In this document: one piece after another, positions 54,276-63,300 of the stretch
Position numbering within the stretch: position 1 is the first letter of the stretch
Layout: the number at the start of each line of letters is the position of its first letter
Assembly: GCA_030427585.1 (NCBI GenBank)
Contig: JAUIBW010000014.1
Coordinates: 62,001 to 126,000, forward strand
Direction of reading: 5' to 3'
From: Bacteroidia bacterium
GTDB lineage: Bacteria; Bacteroidota; Bacteroidia; Flavobacteriales; Flavobacteriaceae
Length of the DNA: 64,000 bases
Notes under the pieces: model-generated
Told to the model about the DNA's origin: nothing
The model's database searches: none
The model's input: the letters and a program-made list of their open reading frames with translations, nothing else
Translations under genes and position numbers: made by a program

Positions 54276-54716
54276 ATGTTTGAAGAGCAAATTATTAGAT
54301 ATACAGAAAAACGGTTACCCGAAATCAAGAATATATTTTTTCTAAATGTTCCTAAGTATTTTGTAGAAGAAGAGTGGAATGACTTTACAGAGTATTTAAA
54401 ATTGCATAGTACTACATATTTTCTTGCAAAGAATAAAAATAGGGTGATTGGTTGTGGAGGCTATCATAAAAGTAATGATACTACAGCAAGGCTTTCCTGG
54501 GATTTTATTCACCCAGATTTCAAAGATAAAGGGATAGGGAGAAAAATTATCTCGCACTGTTTAGAAGAGATAGACAAAGATGCAAATATACATGATATTG
54601 AAGTTTGGACCTCGCAGCTTGCATATCAATTTTATGCCAAATTTGGACTAAAAACGTACCATGTCGAAGAACATTATTGGGGTAAAGATTTACATCTTTA
54701 TAAAATGAAAACGTGA
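54276..54716 (+). CDS. GNAT family N-acetyltransferase
   Basis: A 146-residue acetyltransferase. The acetyl-CoA loop is the typical DFIHPDFKDKGIGRKIISHCL (R/Q-x-x-G-x-G/A as KDKGIG) in the middle, preceded by IGCGGYHKSN and followed by IEVWTSQLAYQFYAKFGLK. It begins one base after the stop of the propeller protein gene, so the two are co-transcribed. Substrate unknown. Confidence 0.88.
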   Translation: MFEEQIIRYTEKRLPEIKNIFFLNVPKYFVEEEWNDFTEYLKLHSTTYFLAKNKNRVIGCGGYHKSNDTTARLSWDFIHPDFKDKGIGRKIISHCLEEIDKDANIHDIEVWTSQLAYQFYAKFGLKTYHVEEHYWGKDLHLYKMKT

Positions 54717-54882
54717 CTGTGTAAAACTTCTTCTATTAAGAGAGGTATACGTGTAAATCTTCAAAAGATAGCCGTCCCATAATTAGCTAGAATGTAGGAA
54801 AAGTCTTAATAAAATATCTTAGAAACAATTTAGAGAATTTGTACTGTTGCTTATTTTTCGAATTGAAATAAAGAGCCTGATA

Positions 54883-55641
54883 TCAAATTTCTGATCTAAT
54901 TAGTTTCGGAAGGTATTTTAATGCTTCTTTATCACGACTTTTAAAATAAGTATATGCATGTTTGGGGAGCCAATATTTGTCGACAAAATCTATAAATATG
55001 GGTAACAAATGATTCCTGTATTGTTTCACTTCTATTTCTTTACCATTTGGTAATCGATGAAGATATGTTTTAAATTCACGGTTATATTGTGGGTAATTTT
55101 CTTCAAGGTGTTTTTCAAAATGAATAGAAACACTAATATCGGGCCTTATTGTTTTACCGTCTAAAGCTTTGTTGGGTAAAATATAACCTTCTTGTTCAAA
55201 CCGTCCATATAACCTAATAAAAAGTTCGCTTAATATCGAAAAATAGCCAGAAGATATGCGATCCCAATTGTCATTAAACCGGATTACAAAATTAGGTATT
55301 TCTAATCGCTTTGTGGTATAATACCCTCTAACACGTATTAGCGGTAAAACCTGATTGGTGACCCATTTTCTAAATTTTTTAGCACTGTTTGTGGTACTTT
55401 TAAAAATTAAAGAATATAAACCACTTTCAGAAATCAGATTCGCATTTTTTTGAGTTCCATTATAAAATATTTCGGTAGCAAAACGTTCTTCTATATCCAG
55501 TGTACTCCAAACTTCATCTGGATTTCCTAACTCCAGCACTTTCACTACTTCATCAACAATGAACCAAATTTGATTATTGATTTCTACAGATGTTAGCTGC
55601 CGAAAATAGTTAATTTCTTTTTTTACAATTTCTGATTTCAT
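54883..55641 (-). CDS. Orphan Bro-N / P63C domain protein
   Basis: A 252-residue protein. Residues about 10-110 form a Bro-N domain as in phage antirepressors (QIWFIVDEVVKVLELGNPDEVW; SESGLYSLIFKSTTNSAKKFRKWVTNQVLPLIRVRG). The rest matches P63C (RISSGYFSILSELFIRLYGRFEQEGY, then DISVSIHFEKHLEENYP). This architecture is usual in phages and in chromosomal islands. No other phage gene is near and base composition is like the surroundings, so it is a single domesticated or stranded gene. It likely binds DNA. Confidence 0.82.
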   Translation of the reverse strand: MKSEIVKKEINYFRQLTSVEINNQIWFIVDEVVKVLELGNPDEVWSTLDIEERFATEIFYNGTQKNANLISESGLYSLIFKSTTNSAKKFRKWVTNQVLPLIRVRGYYTTKRLEIPNFVIRFNDNWDRISSGYFSILSELFIRLYGRFEQEGYILPNKALDGKTIRPDISVSIHFEKHLEENYPQYNREFKTYLHRLPNGKEIEVKQYRNHLLPIFIDFVDKYWLPKHAYTYFKSRDKEALKYLPKLIRSEI

Positions 55642-55839
55642 TATGATGGTTTTTCAGAAAAATAAAAATAATCGCATGTAGATTATCTAACAATGATAAT
55701 TGTCAGATTTTGAAATCTTTAAGCAACTATTGTAACATTAGATTTATGAATGAGTTTTACAGAGTGTTCTAATGACATTAGTCATATTAAAAAAGGAGTG
55801 TAGTTTTTATATTTGAGATAGATCATATAAAAGTTTATT

Positions 55840-56226
55840 ATGGACATATCTATATTTTTAGCAAAATTTTGGGGTTGGTATTTGATTATATTTTTCTTTA
55901 TATTAAGTTTCAACCCCAATAGGATTAAACAGATTTTTGAGGATCTGAAGGATCAAAAATTTGTGATTATAACTTCGTTTGTAGCAATTATTGTAGGGTT
56001 ACTCAATGTCCTTTTTCATAATGTATGGGAACCAAACTGGAAATTTGTCATTACTGCTATAGGTTGGATTTCATTAGGTATGGGGTTGTTACTATTTGTC
56101 TTTCCGAAAGGAACCGCCAAATGGTTAGAATTTATCAATATAAAATTAGTACAAGTGCTATATGTACTACTGTTTTTAATAGGAGTTCTCTTACTTAACG
56201 CAGGATATGAACTGGTTCCATATTAA
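55840..56226 (+). CDS. Small four-helix membrane protein
   Basis: A 128-residue integral membrane protein with about four helices (residues about 10-25, 40-57, 67-87 and 103-122). Between them are short loops such as NPNRIKQIFEDLKDQK and FPKGTAKWLEF. No charged motif points to a transporter class. It precedes two flavodoxin-like genes on the same strand, with gaps of about 130 bases; a shared role is possible but unproved. Confidence 0.7.
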   Translation: MDISIFLAKFWGWYLIIFFFILSFNPNRIKQIFEDLKDQKFVIITSFVAIIVGLLNVLFHNVWEPNWKFVITAIGWISLGMGLLLFVFPKGTAKWLEFINIKLVQVLYVLLFLIGVLLLNAGYELVPY

Positions 56227-56360
56227 TCTTTTAAAATGAAAGGGCTAGAGCTTGCGATTGCTTTACGGAAAAAGAATAGAAAATAGTAATAAAGTAGAAT
56301 AGTGTATAACTACTACCATTAATTTAAAACAGTTTTAATAAAAAAACGTAAGTATTGATA

Positions 56361-56960
56361 ATGAAAAGAAGAAAAAGGATGATGGTTAATATTCTGGTAA
56401 TATTGGGATTAACATTGATTGTTTGGATAGTACTTACTGTCATTGTGGATAAAAAAGGACCTGAAAAGATTGCTGTCGTTGGGTCGGCTAATAGCGATAA
56501 GAAGGCACTGATAGTTTACGATCCCGATCCGATTTATAATCTCGATGAAAAGGTAAGTAAGTCATTTGCAGAAGGCCTATCAGAGAAGGGTTGGGGATCA
56601 AAAGTGGTTACGGTAGCTGCTGCCGAAAATTTTGAAAAAGAGTTTTTTGATTTATATGTATTCTGTGCGAATACTTATAATTGGGCTCCCGATAAAGCAA
56701 TTCGTGATCATATAAAAAATATAGATTATTTACAGAGAAAGAATGTGGTTGCGATCACTTTAGGTAGTGGCTCTACAAAAAGATCTCAACGTTTGCTTGA
56801 AGAGTTGATCAAGCAAAAAGAAGCTGTACTTATTGATTCAAGAGTATTTTGGTTAATGAAACCCAATACCGAATCAAAGACAAAAAGATCAAATAGTAAA
56901 ATTGCTGTAGAAATGGCAAATAATTTTGGAAAAGAAGTAGCCGAAAGAATTAGAAACTAA
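56361..56960 (+). CDS. Membrane-anchored flavodoxin-like protein
   Basis: About 199 residues from the ATG at 56361 (MKRRKRMM); an ATG two codons earlier is also possible. One N-terminal transmembrane helix (about 9-30), then a flavodoxin-like alpha/beta domain from about 48: KKALIVYDPDPIYNLDEKVSKSFAEGL, where the phosphate loop has lost the Ser/Thr-rich signature TxTGxT. YVFCANTYNWAPDKAIRDHI and VVAITLGSGSTKR follow. FMN binding is doubtful. It looks like a membrane-tethered relative of the soluble flavodoxin that follows. Confidence 0.75.
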   Translation: MKRRKRMMVNILVILGLTLIVWIVLTVIVDKKGPEKIAVVGSANSDKKALIVYDPDPIYNLDEKVSKSFAEGLSEKGWGSKVVTVAAAENFEKEFFDLYVFCANTYNWAPDKAIRDHIKNIDYLQRKNVVAITLGSGSTKRSQRLLEELIKQKEAVLIDSRVFWLMKPNTESKTKRSNSKIAVEMANNFGKEVAERIRN

Positions 56961-57081
56961 CCTAAAATAGTTATGGGTTTTACTATTTGATTTACAACTG
57001 GATAGATGCTACATTTCTGTTTTTATAGTTGCCAAAATTTAAGTTGTTTTTTAAATAATTCTTAGACAAAATAGTGCTGTA

Positions 57082-57615
57082 ATGAAAACTCTAATCGTTT
57101 ACTTTTCTTTTTCTGGAAACAATAAACTATTGGCCAAGGATCTAGCCAAAGACCTGAAAGCAGATCTGTTGCAAATCACCGAACCCCAAAAACGAGGGAT
57201 GTTCAGGATTATGTTAGATATGTTGTTTAACCGTTTTCCTAAGATCAATGAAATGAATATTTTATGGAATGACTACCAACATATCGTTTTGATAGCCCCC
57301 ATCTGGAACTATATCATAGCTCATCCAATGAAAACCTTTATCAAAAAAAATGAAGAGTATCTTAAAAACTATTCATTTATAACACTGTGTTCTGGTCGTG
57401 ATATGCAAAAAGACAAGATTGCAGCTCAATTAAAAAAATTGGCGTGCTATAAATCTAAAGCAATATTAGAATTTGAGACCCGCACATTTATTACCCCAGA
57501 GCAAGAGAGTAAAGGAGCATATAAAGTAACTCAAGAAGACCTAAGGAAATTTAAAAAAACCGAAGCGTATCATCAATTTTTAGAAACGTGTATAGTTAAA
57601 AAAGAATGGGTATAA
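57082..57615 (+). CDS. Flavodoxin
   Basis: A 177-residue FMN protein. The phosphate loop is near residues 8-14 (YFSFSGNNKLLAKDLAKDL), and IVLIAPIWNYIIAHPMKTFI plus TLCSGRDMQK are the other flavin-contact regions. The mid-size form with WNYIIAHPMKTFI resembles long-chain NAD(P)H-type flavodoxins that carry electrons to enzymes. It is 121 bases after the membrane-anchored relative. Partner unknown. Confidence 0.82.
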   Translation: MKTLIVYFSFSGNNKLLAKDLAKDLKADLLQITEPQKRGMFRIMLDMLFNRFPKINEMNILWNDYQHIVLIAPIWNYIIAHPMKTFIKKNEEYLKNYSFITLCSGRDMQKDKIAAQLKKLACYKSKAILEFETRTFITPEQESKGAYKVTQEDLRKFKKTEAYHQFLETCIVKKEWV

Positions 57616-58022
57616 ATGTATATTATATATTGCCCAAAATACAGAGAAAAGTAGCCCATAATTATTGGTACTATTTTCTCTTGTCGATTTGTGATTAGAA
57701 TTTTAATAATCCATTTTCTAGGTATTTAAAGTTAAGGCACTTTTTCAGCATAAGAAGCTGGTTCTATTTCACCTCCATAACTTTTGTAAATCCTGCACCA
57801 AAAAACAAAATAAAGCTTGAATAAGAAACCATAATAAAATCAAAATTACAGATTCTACAGCTCTAAAAGTAGATCTAGGATTTGCAGTACCAGAATAAAT
57901 ACCTAAGCAGTTTTACGCACAATAAACAAAACTGTGGTTATGAAGACTCCTAATCAAATGTCTTTCGATTTCATCTTAAACATCGGGTAATACTTTAAAT
58001 ATCATAGCGAATAGTGTAGTAG
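57616..58022 (-). pseudogene. Gene-free stretch with a possible gene relic
   Basis: About 400 bases without an intact ORF. On the minus strand from 57974 to about 57731 there are protein-like stretches in successive frames: MKSKDI then a stop, LGVFITTVLFIVRKTA then a stop; in another frame LGIYSGTANPRSTFRAVES and an adjacent hydrophobic stretch; in a third CRIYKSYGGEIEPASYAEKV and a stop. The hydrophobic run and the tidy end suggest a decayed membrane protein gene, but I cannot name a parent. Confidence 0.35.
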
Positions 58023-59654
58023 TTAGTGAATGACTTCATTTATAATAGTTCCTGTTGCTGCATTAGGTAGTGAAATTTGTATCAAAGCCGAAACCGTAGG
58101 TGCGATATCTATAATTGTAGTTTTTCGACGGGTAGATCCTTTTGAGATCCCTGCACCATAAAACAATAAAGGGATATGAGTGTCATAAGTATATCCACTT
58201 CCATGCGTAGACCCTGTCTCTGAATAGGCTATAGTATAAGGCGTTAACGAGTAGAAAATATCTCCACTTCTTTTATGATGAAATCCCTTTTGCAGTAAAG
58301 AAGCAATGCCCGAAGTGTAATTTCCATTTAATAATTGAGTTCTAGTATATACGCTATTTATCTCTTTAATATGTAATAGATATTTAGCGACTTCATTTTG
58401 GATCTGATATCTATCTAATTCTTGTTTTTTGATTATAGTATTATTTAAAAAGATCTGATTGTTAGATATATGCTCTATAAGGCTGTCTATTTTGAAATGA
58501 TTATAGATATGATTCTTTATTGCTATATACTCTGAAGCCTCTTTAAAATAACCACCAGGAATTTTAATTGATTTTAAGAATTTCGGTACTTGAGTAGCAC
58601 CATGATCCGAAGTTAAGAATAGCAAATATGAGTTATTTCCTACTAGGATATCTAAATTGTTTATAAGACGCTCGATATCTTTATCCAATCTGAGATAAGT
58701 ATCTTGAATTTCTTTTGAATTTACACCGAAATTATGACCAATATAATCTGTACTAGAAAAACTAATATTGAGAAAATCTGTAGAATTATCTTTTCCTAAA
58801 TGCTCTCCTTTGATTGCAGTAATCGCAAAATCAACGGTGAGACTGTTCCCATAAGGAGTGTATTTAATAATATCATATTCACCATTTAACTCTTTTAGTT
58901 GTTTTAAATCGTAAGGAAAAACAGGTTTTTCTTTTCCTTTAAACCCTCTTTCGTATTTTGTATTATCTTTTCCACTTTCTGTATACGTATTTATATCATA
59001 TAGTGTATTCCAATTTTTTAGATAACTATCAACTTTGTTTGATTCATTAAAGTTGATAACCCATTTAGGTAATTTTTTCATATAATAAGTAGAGGAAATC
59101 CAACTTCCTTGATTTTTTCCTCTCAACCAATAGGATGCATTAGCCGTATGTCCTCCAGAAAGTACGGCGGCTCTATCTTTAAGAGCTATACTAATTGTTT
59201 TACCTCGCATTTGAGTATATAAACGGTTTTGGTCTGCTACAGTAGTAACCTGCATTTTTGAAGGAGATTTTTTACCTTCATAACTACTTGTTCCTACAGG
59301 AGAAACACTAAGGTCATTAACACAATAGACCTTTTTGGCTTCAGTTTTATCGTACCAACTATTGCCTACAATTCCATGGTTCTTTGGTGTAGTTCCCGTA
59401 TAAATAGAGGCATGCCCGGGAGCAGTCGTAGTAGGTATATAATTGATATGATGATTTTTACAATTAAAACCTTTAGTAATGATTTTCTTAAAACCACCTT
59501 CTCCAAATTGATTATAAAATCTTGTTAAATAATCATATCGCATTTGATCCACTACAATACCAACTACTAGTTTTGGGGTATGGTTTGTATTTATCTCTTG
59601 CGAATTTACAGATAAAATAGATAGCGCAAATATGATAAACAATCGATAGAACAT
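58023..59654 (-). CDS. PafA-like alkaline phosphatase
   Basis: A 543-residue exported hydrolase (signal peptide about 1-18, cut near VNSQE). VVGIVVDQMRYDYLTRF (about 30-46) gives metal ligand D36, IPTTTAPGHASIYTG holds the Thr nucleophile (T77 by comparison with NPP and PafA), SIALKDRAAVLSGGH matches the PafA region with Lys and Arg near the phosphate, and FLTSDHGATQVP gives further zinc ligands. This is the Bacteroidota phosphate-insensitive alkaline phosphatase PafA type, releasing phosphate from monoesters in the periplasm. Its usual Pho control is not visible. The 153-base gap to the CotH gene holds divergent promoters. Confidence 0.88.
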   Translation of the reverse strand: MFYRLFIIFALSILSVNSQEINTNHTPKLVVGIVVDQMRYDYLTRFYNQFGEGGFKKIITKGFNCKNHHINYIPTTTAPGHASIYTGTTPKNHGIVGNSWYDKTEAKKVYCVNDLSVSPVGTSSYEGKKSPSKMQVTTVADQNRLYTQMRGKTISIALKDRAAVLSGGHTANASYWLRGKNQGSWISSTYYMKKLPKWVINFNESNKVDSYLKNWNTLYDINTYTESGKDNTKYERGFKGKEKPVFPYDLKQLKELNGEYDIIKYTPYGNSLTVDFAITAIKGEHLGKDNSTDFLNISFSSTDYIGHNFGVNSKEIQDTYLRLDKDIERLINNLDILVGNNSYLLFLTSDHGATQVPKFLKSIKIPGGYFKEASEYIAIKNHIYNHFKIDSLIEHISNNQIFLNNTIIKKQELDRYQIQNEVAKYLLHIKEINSVYTRTQLLNGNYTSGIASLLQKGFHHKRSGDIFYSLTPYTIAYSETGSTHGSGYTYDTHIPLLFYGAGISKGSTRRKTTIIDIAPTVSALIQISLPNAATGTIINEVIH

Positions 59655-59807
59655 ATATTTTTAATTCAAATTTGTACTTCAAAATACTCAAAAAGTATGT
59701 ACTTTACATAAGATTTTATGGATACAGGTAAAAGTTTTTGGGATTGCGTTACATTTAGATATCATTTATTATAACATTTATATTTTGAATATACAGACGC
59801 AACAAAA

Positions 59808-61259
59808 ATGAAAATCAATACGCATGTACTAGTCCTACTTTTGATTATTTTACCTGTTTCTATATACCCTTATGTACAAAAGCATATCATCATTACCCCT
59901 CGAGATGAAAGTTATGCGATTGATCAAGAAAATAAGATCATAGTTTGGAATTTTAATATTGATACATTTCAAAAATCAAATAATGATTTTCTAAAAGTAA
60001 ATTTTGAGGAGAACTTTGTATGGTCGGTATATATTGAAAATTTGTCTTATACTACAAGTTATGATGTGATTTATAATGAAATGATATTCAAATTATATAT
60101 TACTGAATTACCCGTTATTATAATTACAGCAACAGACACGATTAAAGATGATCCAAAGATCCCTTCTCAATTTACATATGCAAATCAAGACAGTATTAAA
60201 ATTGGGGTTTCGGGAATCGAACTTCGTGGTAATATTTCACTTAAATTTCCAAAGAAATCGTATGATTTGGAGTTTTGGGAAGACCCAGAAAAAGAAACAT
60301 CCACCGATATGCAATTTGGCAATCTTAGAAAAGATGATGATTGGATACTTGATGGTTTATATAATGAGCCATTACGCATACGATCTTACGTAGCCAATAA
60401 ACTATGGTTATCTATTCACCAACCTCATTATCTTAATCAGGAAAAGGAGGCAAAAAGTGGTATTGATCTAATGTTTGTTGAAGTATTTTTAAATAATGAA
60501 TATATTGGAGTTCATGCCTTAATGGAACAAGTAGATCGAAAATTACTTCAACTAAAAAAATATAAAAAAAGTAAAGTAAGAGGAGAGTTATTCAAGGCAT
60601 CCAGTTATAAAGGAGCTCCCAAATACAAAATGGCACCCAAATACAAGAATATTTTTCCACATTGGGCGGGTTATGAAATTGAATACCCTTTTGAGAATTA
60701 TAAAGCACAATGGAAATATATATATCGATTTACAAAATTCGTTGTCAAATCAAAAGACCCTATCTTTAAAAAGAAAATAGTTGAAAAATTTGATCTGGAT
60801 AATGCTATCGATTATTTTTTGTTTATCAACCTCGTTCGCGCTACCGACAATTTAGGGAAGAATTTCTATGTTGCTCGGTATGACAAAAAGACACCTTATT
60901 TTAATATTCCTTGGGATTTAGACGGTGTATTAGGAACTATTCAGGATGGGAAAAGAATCCCCACTACTGATGATATTTTGAGTAATGGATTATTTGACCG
61001 TTTGCTGAAAACAAATCCAAATAATTATCGAAAAAAATTAAAAGAACGTTGGTTTTTATTACGTAAACAACAATTTAGTGATAAATCCTTGTTTAAAAAT
61101 ATTCAGGATCATTACGACTATTTTTACAAACAAAAAATTTACGAAAGAGAGCAGATTGTATGGCCATCTAAGATTAGTTTACAAAATCATTTAAGGTATA
61201 TAAAAAAATGGTTGGCCGATCGACTTCAATATTTAGATGATTATTTTAATAAATTTTAA
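59808..61259 (+). CDS. CotH-like protein kinase-fold protein
   Basis: A 483-residue protein with an N-terminal hydrophobic segment (about 6-24, signal or anchor). The CotH kinase-like part lies at about 115-450: SGIELRGNISLKFPKKSYDLEFW, KDDDWILDGLYNEPLRIRSYVANKLW, MFVEVFLNNEYIGVHALMEQVDRKLLQL and a metal-binding NIPWDLDGVLGTI. In spore-formers CotH phosphorylates coat proteins; in other bacteria such proteins are secreted and unassigned. Residues for ATP and metal look kept, so it may be an active extracytoplasmic kinase. First gene of a likely four-gene operon. Confidence 0.82.
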   Translation: MKINTHVLVLLLIILPVSIYPYVQKHIIITPRDESYAIDQENKIIVWNFNIDTFQKSNNDFLKVNFEENFVWSVYIENLSYTTSYDVIYNEMIFKLYITELPVIIITATDTIKDDPKIPSQFTYANQDSIKIGVSGIELRGNISLKFPKKSYDLEFWEDPEKETSTDMQFGNLRKDDDWILDGLYNEPLRIRSYVANKLWLSIHQPHYLNQEKEAKSGIDLMFVEVFLNNEYIGVHALMEQVDRKLLQLKKYKKSKVRGELFKASSYKGAPKYKMAPKYKNIFPHWAGYEIEYPFENYKAQWKYIYRFTKFVVKSKDPIFKKKIVEKFDLDNAIDYFLFINLVRATDNLGKNFYVARYDKKTPYFNIPWDLDGVLGTIQDGKRIPTTDDILSNGLFDRLLKTNPNNYRKKLKERWFLLRKQQFSDKSLFKNIQDHYDYFYKQKIYEREQIVWPSKISLQNHLRYIKKWLADRLQYLDDYFNKF

Positions 61260-61349
61260 CGCATCTTAAAAAAACGTTTTTAAGTATAAACTTACCTTTA
61301 TTAATTAAAAGAGTTACCCTTTCTATCATATGCATTAAACTCAAAGGTC

Positions 61350-62018
61350 ATGATAGCATATATTGCTAGAAGTAAAATGCAACACATTATTTTTTATCAA
61401 AAACTATTAATTATTGGCCTTTGTATTTTGGCCTCAGAATATATGATGTCTATTTCAGAAAATATACATATTAAAAATAAAATTATTCCCGAAATCATTA
61501 TTAATGAAGCCAGAACTGCACTTTCTCATTATCCTGAGTTGATTGATACTTCAATCGAGTTTAAATTGAAACCCTCTTTAAGCAAATCATTTATGAAAGC
61601 ACAACCCAAATTCTCTTCATTTTTTAAACCTAAAGGTAAAAGAGAATATGTGATTTTAATTAGTCAAACTTTTGATATTGATGGAATGCGATTACCAATA
61701 TCTGATATTCCGAAGAACGTTTTAATTGGTTGGCTTGGACATGAATTGGGGCATATAATGGATTATCGTAATCGCAGTAATTTTAACCTTATTTGGTTTG
61801 GAATTCGATATTCTTTTTCTCAAAACTATATCAGAGAAGCAGAAAGAATAGCAGATACATATGCTGTTACACATCATATGGAAAAGTACATCCTGGCAAC
61901 AAAGCGATTTATTCTAGACAATGGAAGCTTACCGCAAATTTATAAAGATCGTATTAAAAGATTATATCTATCACCCGATGAAATCCTATTATTAGTTAAA
62001 GAATTGCAAAACAATTAG
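61350..62018 (+). CDS. Zinc-peptidase-like membrane-anchored protein
   Basis: A 222-residue protein with one N-terminal hydrophobic segment (about 14-32). The metal motif HELGH is at about residues 131-135 (NVLIGWLGHELGHIMDYRNRS), and a downstream Glu in IREAERIADTYAV fits the third ligand of gluzincin-like proteases. No proline-rich or known family label. It follows the CotH gene by 90 bases and precedes the HD gene by 51 bases. The substrate is unknown; the anchor suggests the periplasm. Confidence 0.78.
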   Translation: MIAYIARSKMQHIIFYQKLLIIGLCILASEYMMSISENIHIKNKIIPEIIINEARTALSHYPELIDTSIEFKLKPSLSKSFMKAQPKFSSFFKPKGKREYVILISQTFDIDGMRLPISDIPKNVLIGWLGHELGHIMDYRNRSNFNLIWFGIRYSFSQNYIREAERIADTYAVTHHMEKYILATKRFILDNGSLPQIYKDRIKRLYLSPDEILLLVKELQNN

Positions 62019-62069
62019 CCTTAATTTATTTCATTAAATAATAACTGCAACTAATTTAAATGTATCGAA

Positions 62070-63293
62070 ATGGAATCAATACTGGAAAAAACCGAAAAAT
62101 ACATATTTAAACTTTTTAAGGAAGAGCTCCCAAAAACATATCTCTATCATAATTTTTTGCATACCCAGCGTGTAGTTGAAAGTGCAAAAGAGATTCTGGA
62201 TAATGCTCAGGTAAACAAAGAAGAGTCAGAAATAGTGTTATTGTCAGCTTGGTTTCATGATATAGGCTACGTTAAAGGGACAAACGAACACGAACAAAGA
62301 AGTGCAGCAATTGCAGAAAAGTTCTTACTAGAAAATGATTATGAAAATAAGAAAATATCATTAATTAAAAATTGTATTGTTGCCACCAAATTAGATCAAG
62401 AACCCAATTCTTTCTTAGAAGAGATTATAAAAGATGCAGACACATCCCATTTAGCCAAAACATACTTTAGAGAAGTAAGCGAACTTTTACGCCAGGAACT
62501 GATACTACAGAAGAATATTAATTCTTCTGCAAAAGAATGGCGAGAGGAAAATATTAAACTTTTTACCCAGGAGCATAGATATTATACCAGATACGCAATA
62601 GAAAATTGGGAACCCGAGAAAAATAAAAATTTGTTAAGTATTCTCAAAAAGCGAAAGAAAAATAAGAAAAAGCGACAGAAAGAAGATTTTAAAGCAAAGC
62701 TAAAAGCCAAATACAAACACGAAAGCCCAGAGAGAGGTATACAAACACTGTTTCGAGTTACATTAAGAAACCATATCAAATTAAGTGATATTGCAGATAC
62801 CAAAGCAAACATTCTACTTTCTGTAAATGCAATAATCATTTCATTGGCGCTTGCCAATTTAATTCCAAAATTAGATGCACCATCTAATAGGCATTTAATG
62901 ATTCCTAGTTTAATATTAGTACTATTTAGCGTAGTTGCAATTATTCTTTCTATAATGTCTACCCAACCAAAAGTGACTGGAGGTGAGTTTACCAGAGAAC
63001 AGGTAACAAATCGTAAAGTGAATTTACTATTCTTCGGAAATTTTTTCAAAATGTCTTATGATCGATATCAAGAAGCGATTGATGAAGTTATCAATGACAA
63101 ATCATATGTCTATAAAATGCTTACTAAGGATCTTTATTTATTAGGTTTGGTGCTAAAGAAAAAATATGCGTTGCTTAAGGTTACATACATAGTATTTACC
63201 ATAGGAATTATTCTTTCTGTAGTTGCATTTATTTTGGCTTTTGCAGAAATAGATCTTGCAGAAAAAGTAGTAGAGCCAATCATCTCAAAATAA
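62070..63293 (+). CDS. HD domain fused to Pycsar-type transmembrane effector domain
   Basis: A 407-residue protein. The N-terminal HD phosphohydrolase domain (about 20-130) has H31, the HD pair H63-D64 (AWFHDIGYVKG), H74 in NEHEQRSA and D124 in KDADTSH. A highly basic linker (about 192-215, KKRKKNKKKRQK) leads to a membrane part with the family block LSDIADTKANILLSVNA (about 238-254) and three helices (about 247-265, 276-297, 378-397). This C-terminal domain belongs to the Pycsar effector family (PycTM, DUF5706-like), which in defence systems opens or damages the membrane on cyclic-nucleotide binding. The HD part could degrade a nucleotide signal. No cyclase gene is in the window. It is seven bases before the GH3 gene. 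Confidence 0.85.
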   Translation: MESILEKTEKYIFKLFKEELPKTYLYHNFLHTQRVVESAKEILDNAQVNKEESEIVLLSAWFHDIGYVKGTNEHEQRSAAIAEKFLLENDYENKKISLIKNCIVATKLDQEPNSFLEEIIKDADTSHLAKTYFREVSELLRQELILQKNINSSAKEWREENIKLFTQEHRYYTRYAIENWEPEKNKNLLSILKKRKKNKKKRQKEDFKAKLKAKYKHESPERGIQTLFRVTLRNHIKLSDIADTKANILLSVNAIIISLALANLIPKLDAPSNRHLMIPSLILVLFSVVAIILSIMSTQPKVTGGEFTREQVTNRKVNLLFFGNFFKMSYDRYQEAIDEVINDKSYVYKMLTKDLYLLGLVLKKKYALLKVTYIVFTIGIILSVVAFILAFAEIDLAEKVVEPIISK

Positions 63294-63300
63294 AAGAAAA

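Noticed and set aside
54883..55641. Prophage
   Set aside because: Only one phage-type gene; no integrase, portal, terminase, lysis or tail genes nearby.
62070..63293. Complete Pycsar defence system
   Set aside because: No uridylate or cytidylate cyclase gene is present within the window; the HD fusion differs from standard PycTM effectors.
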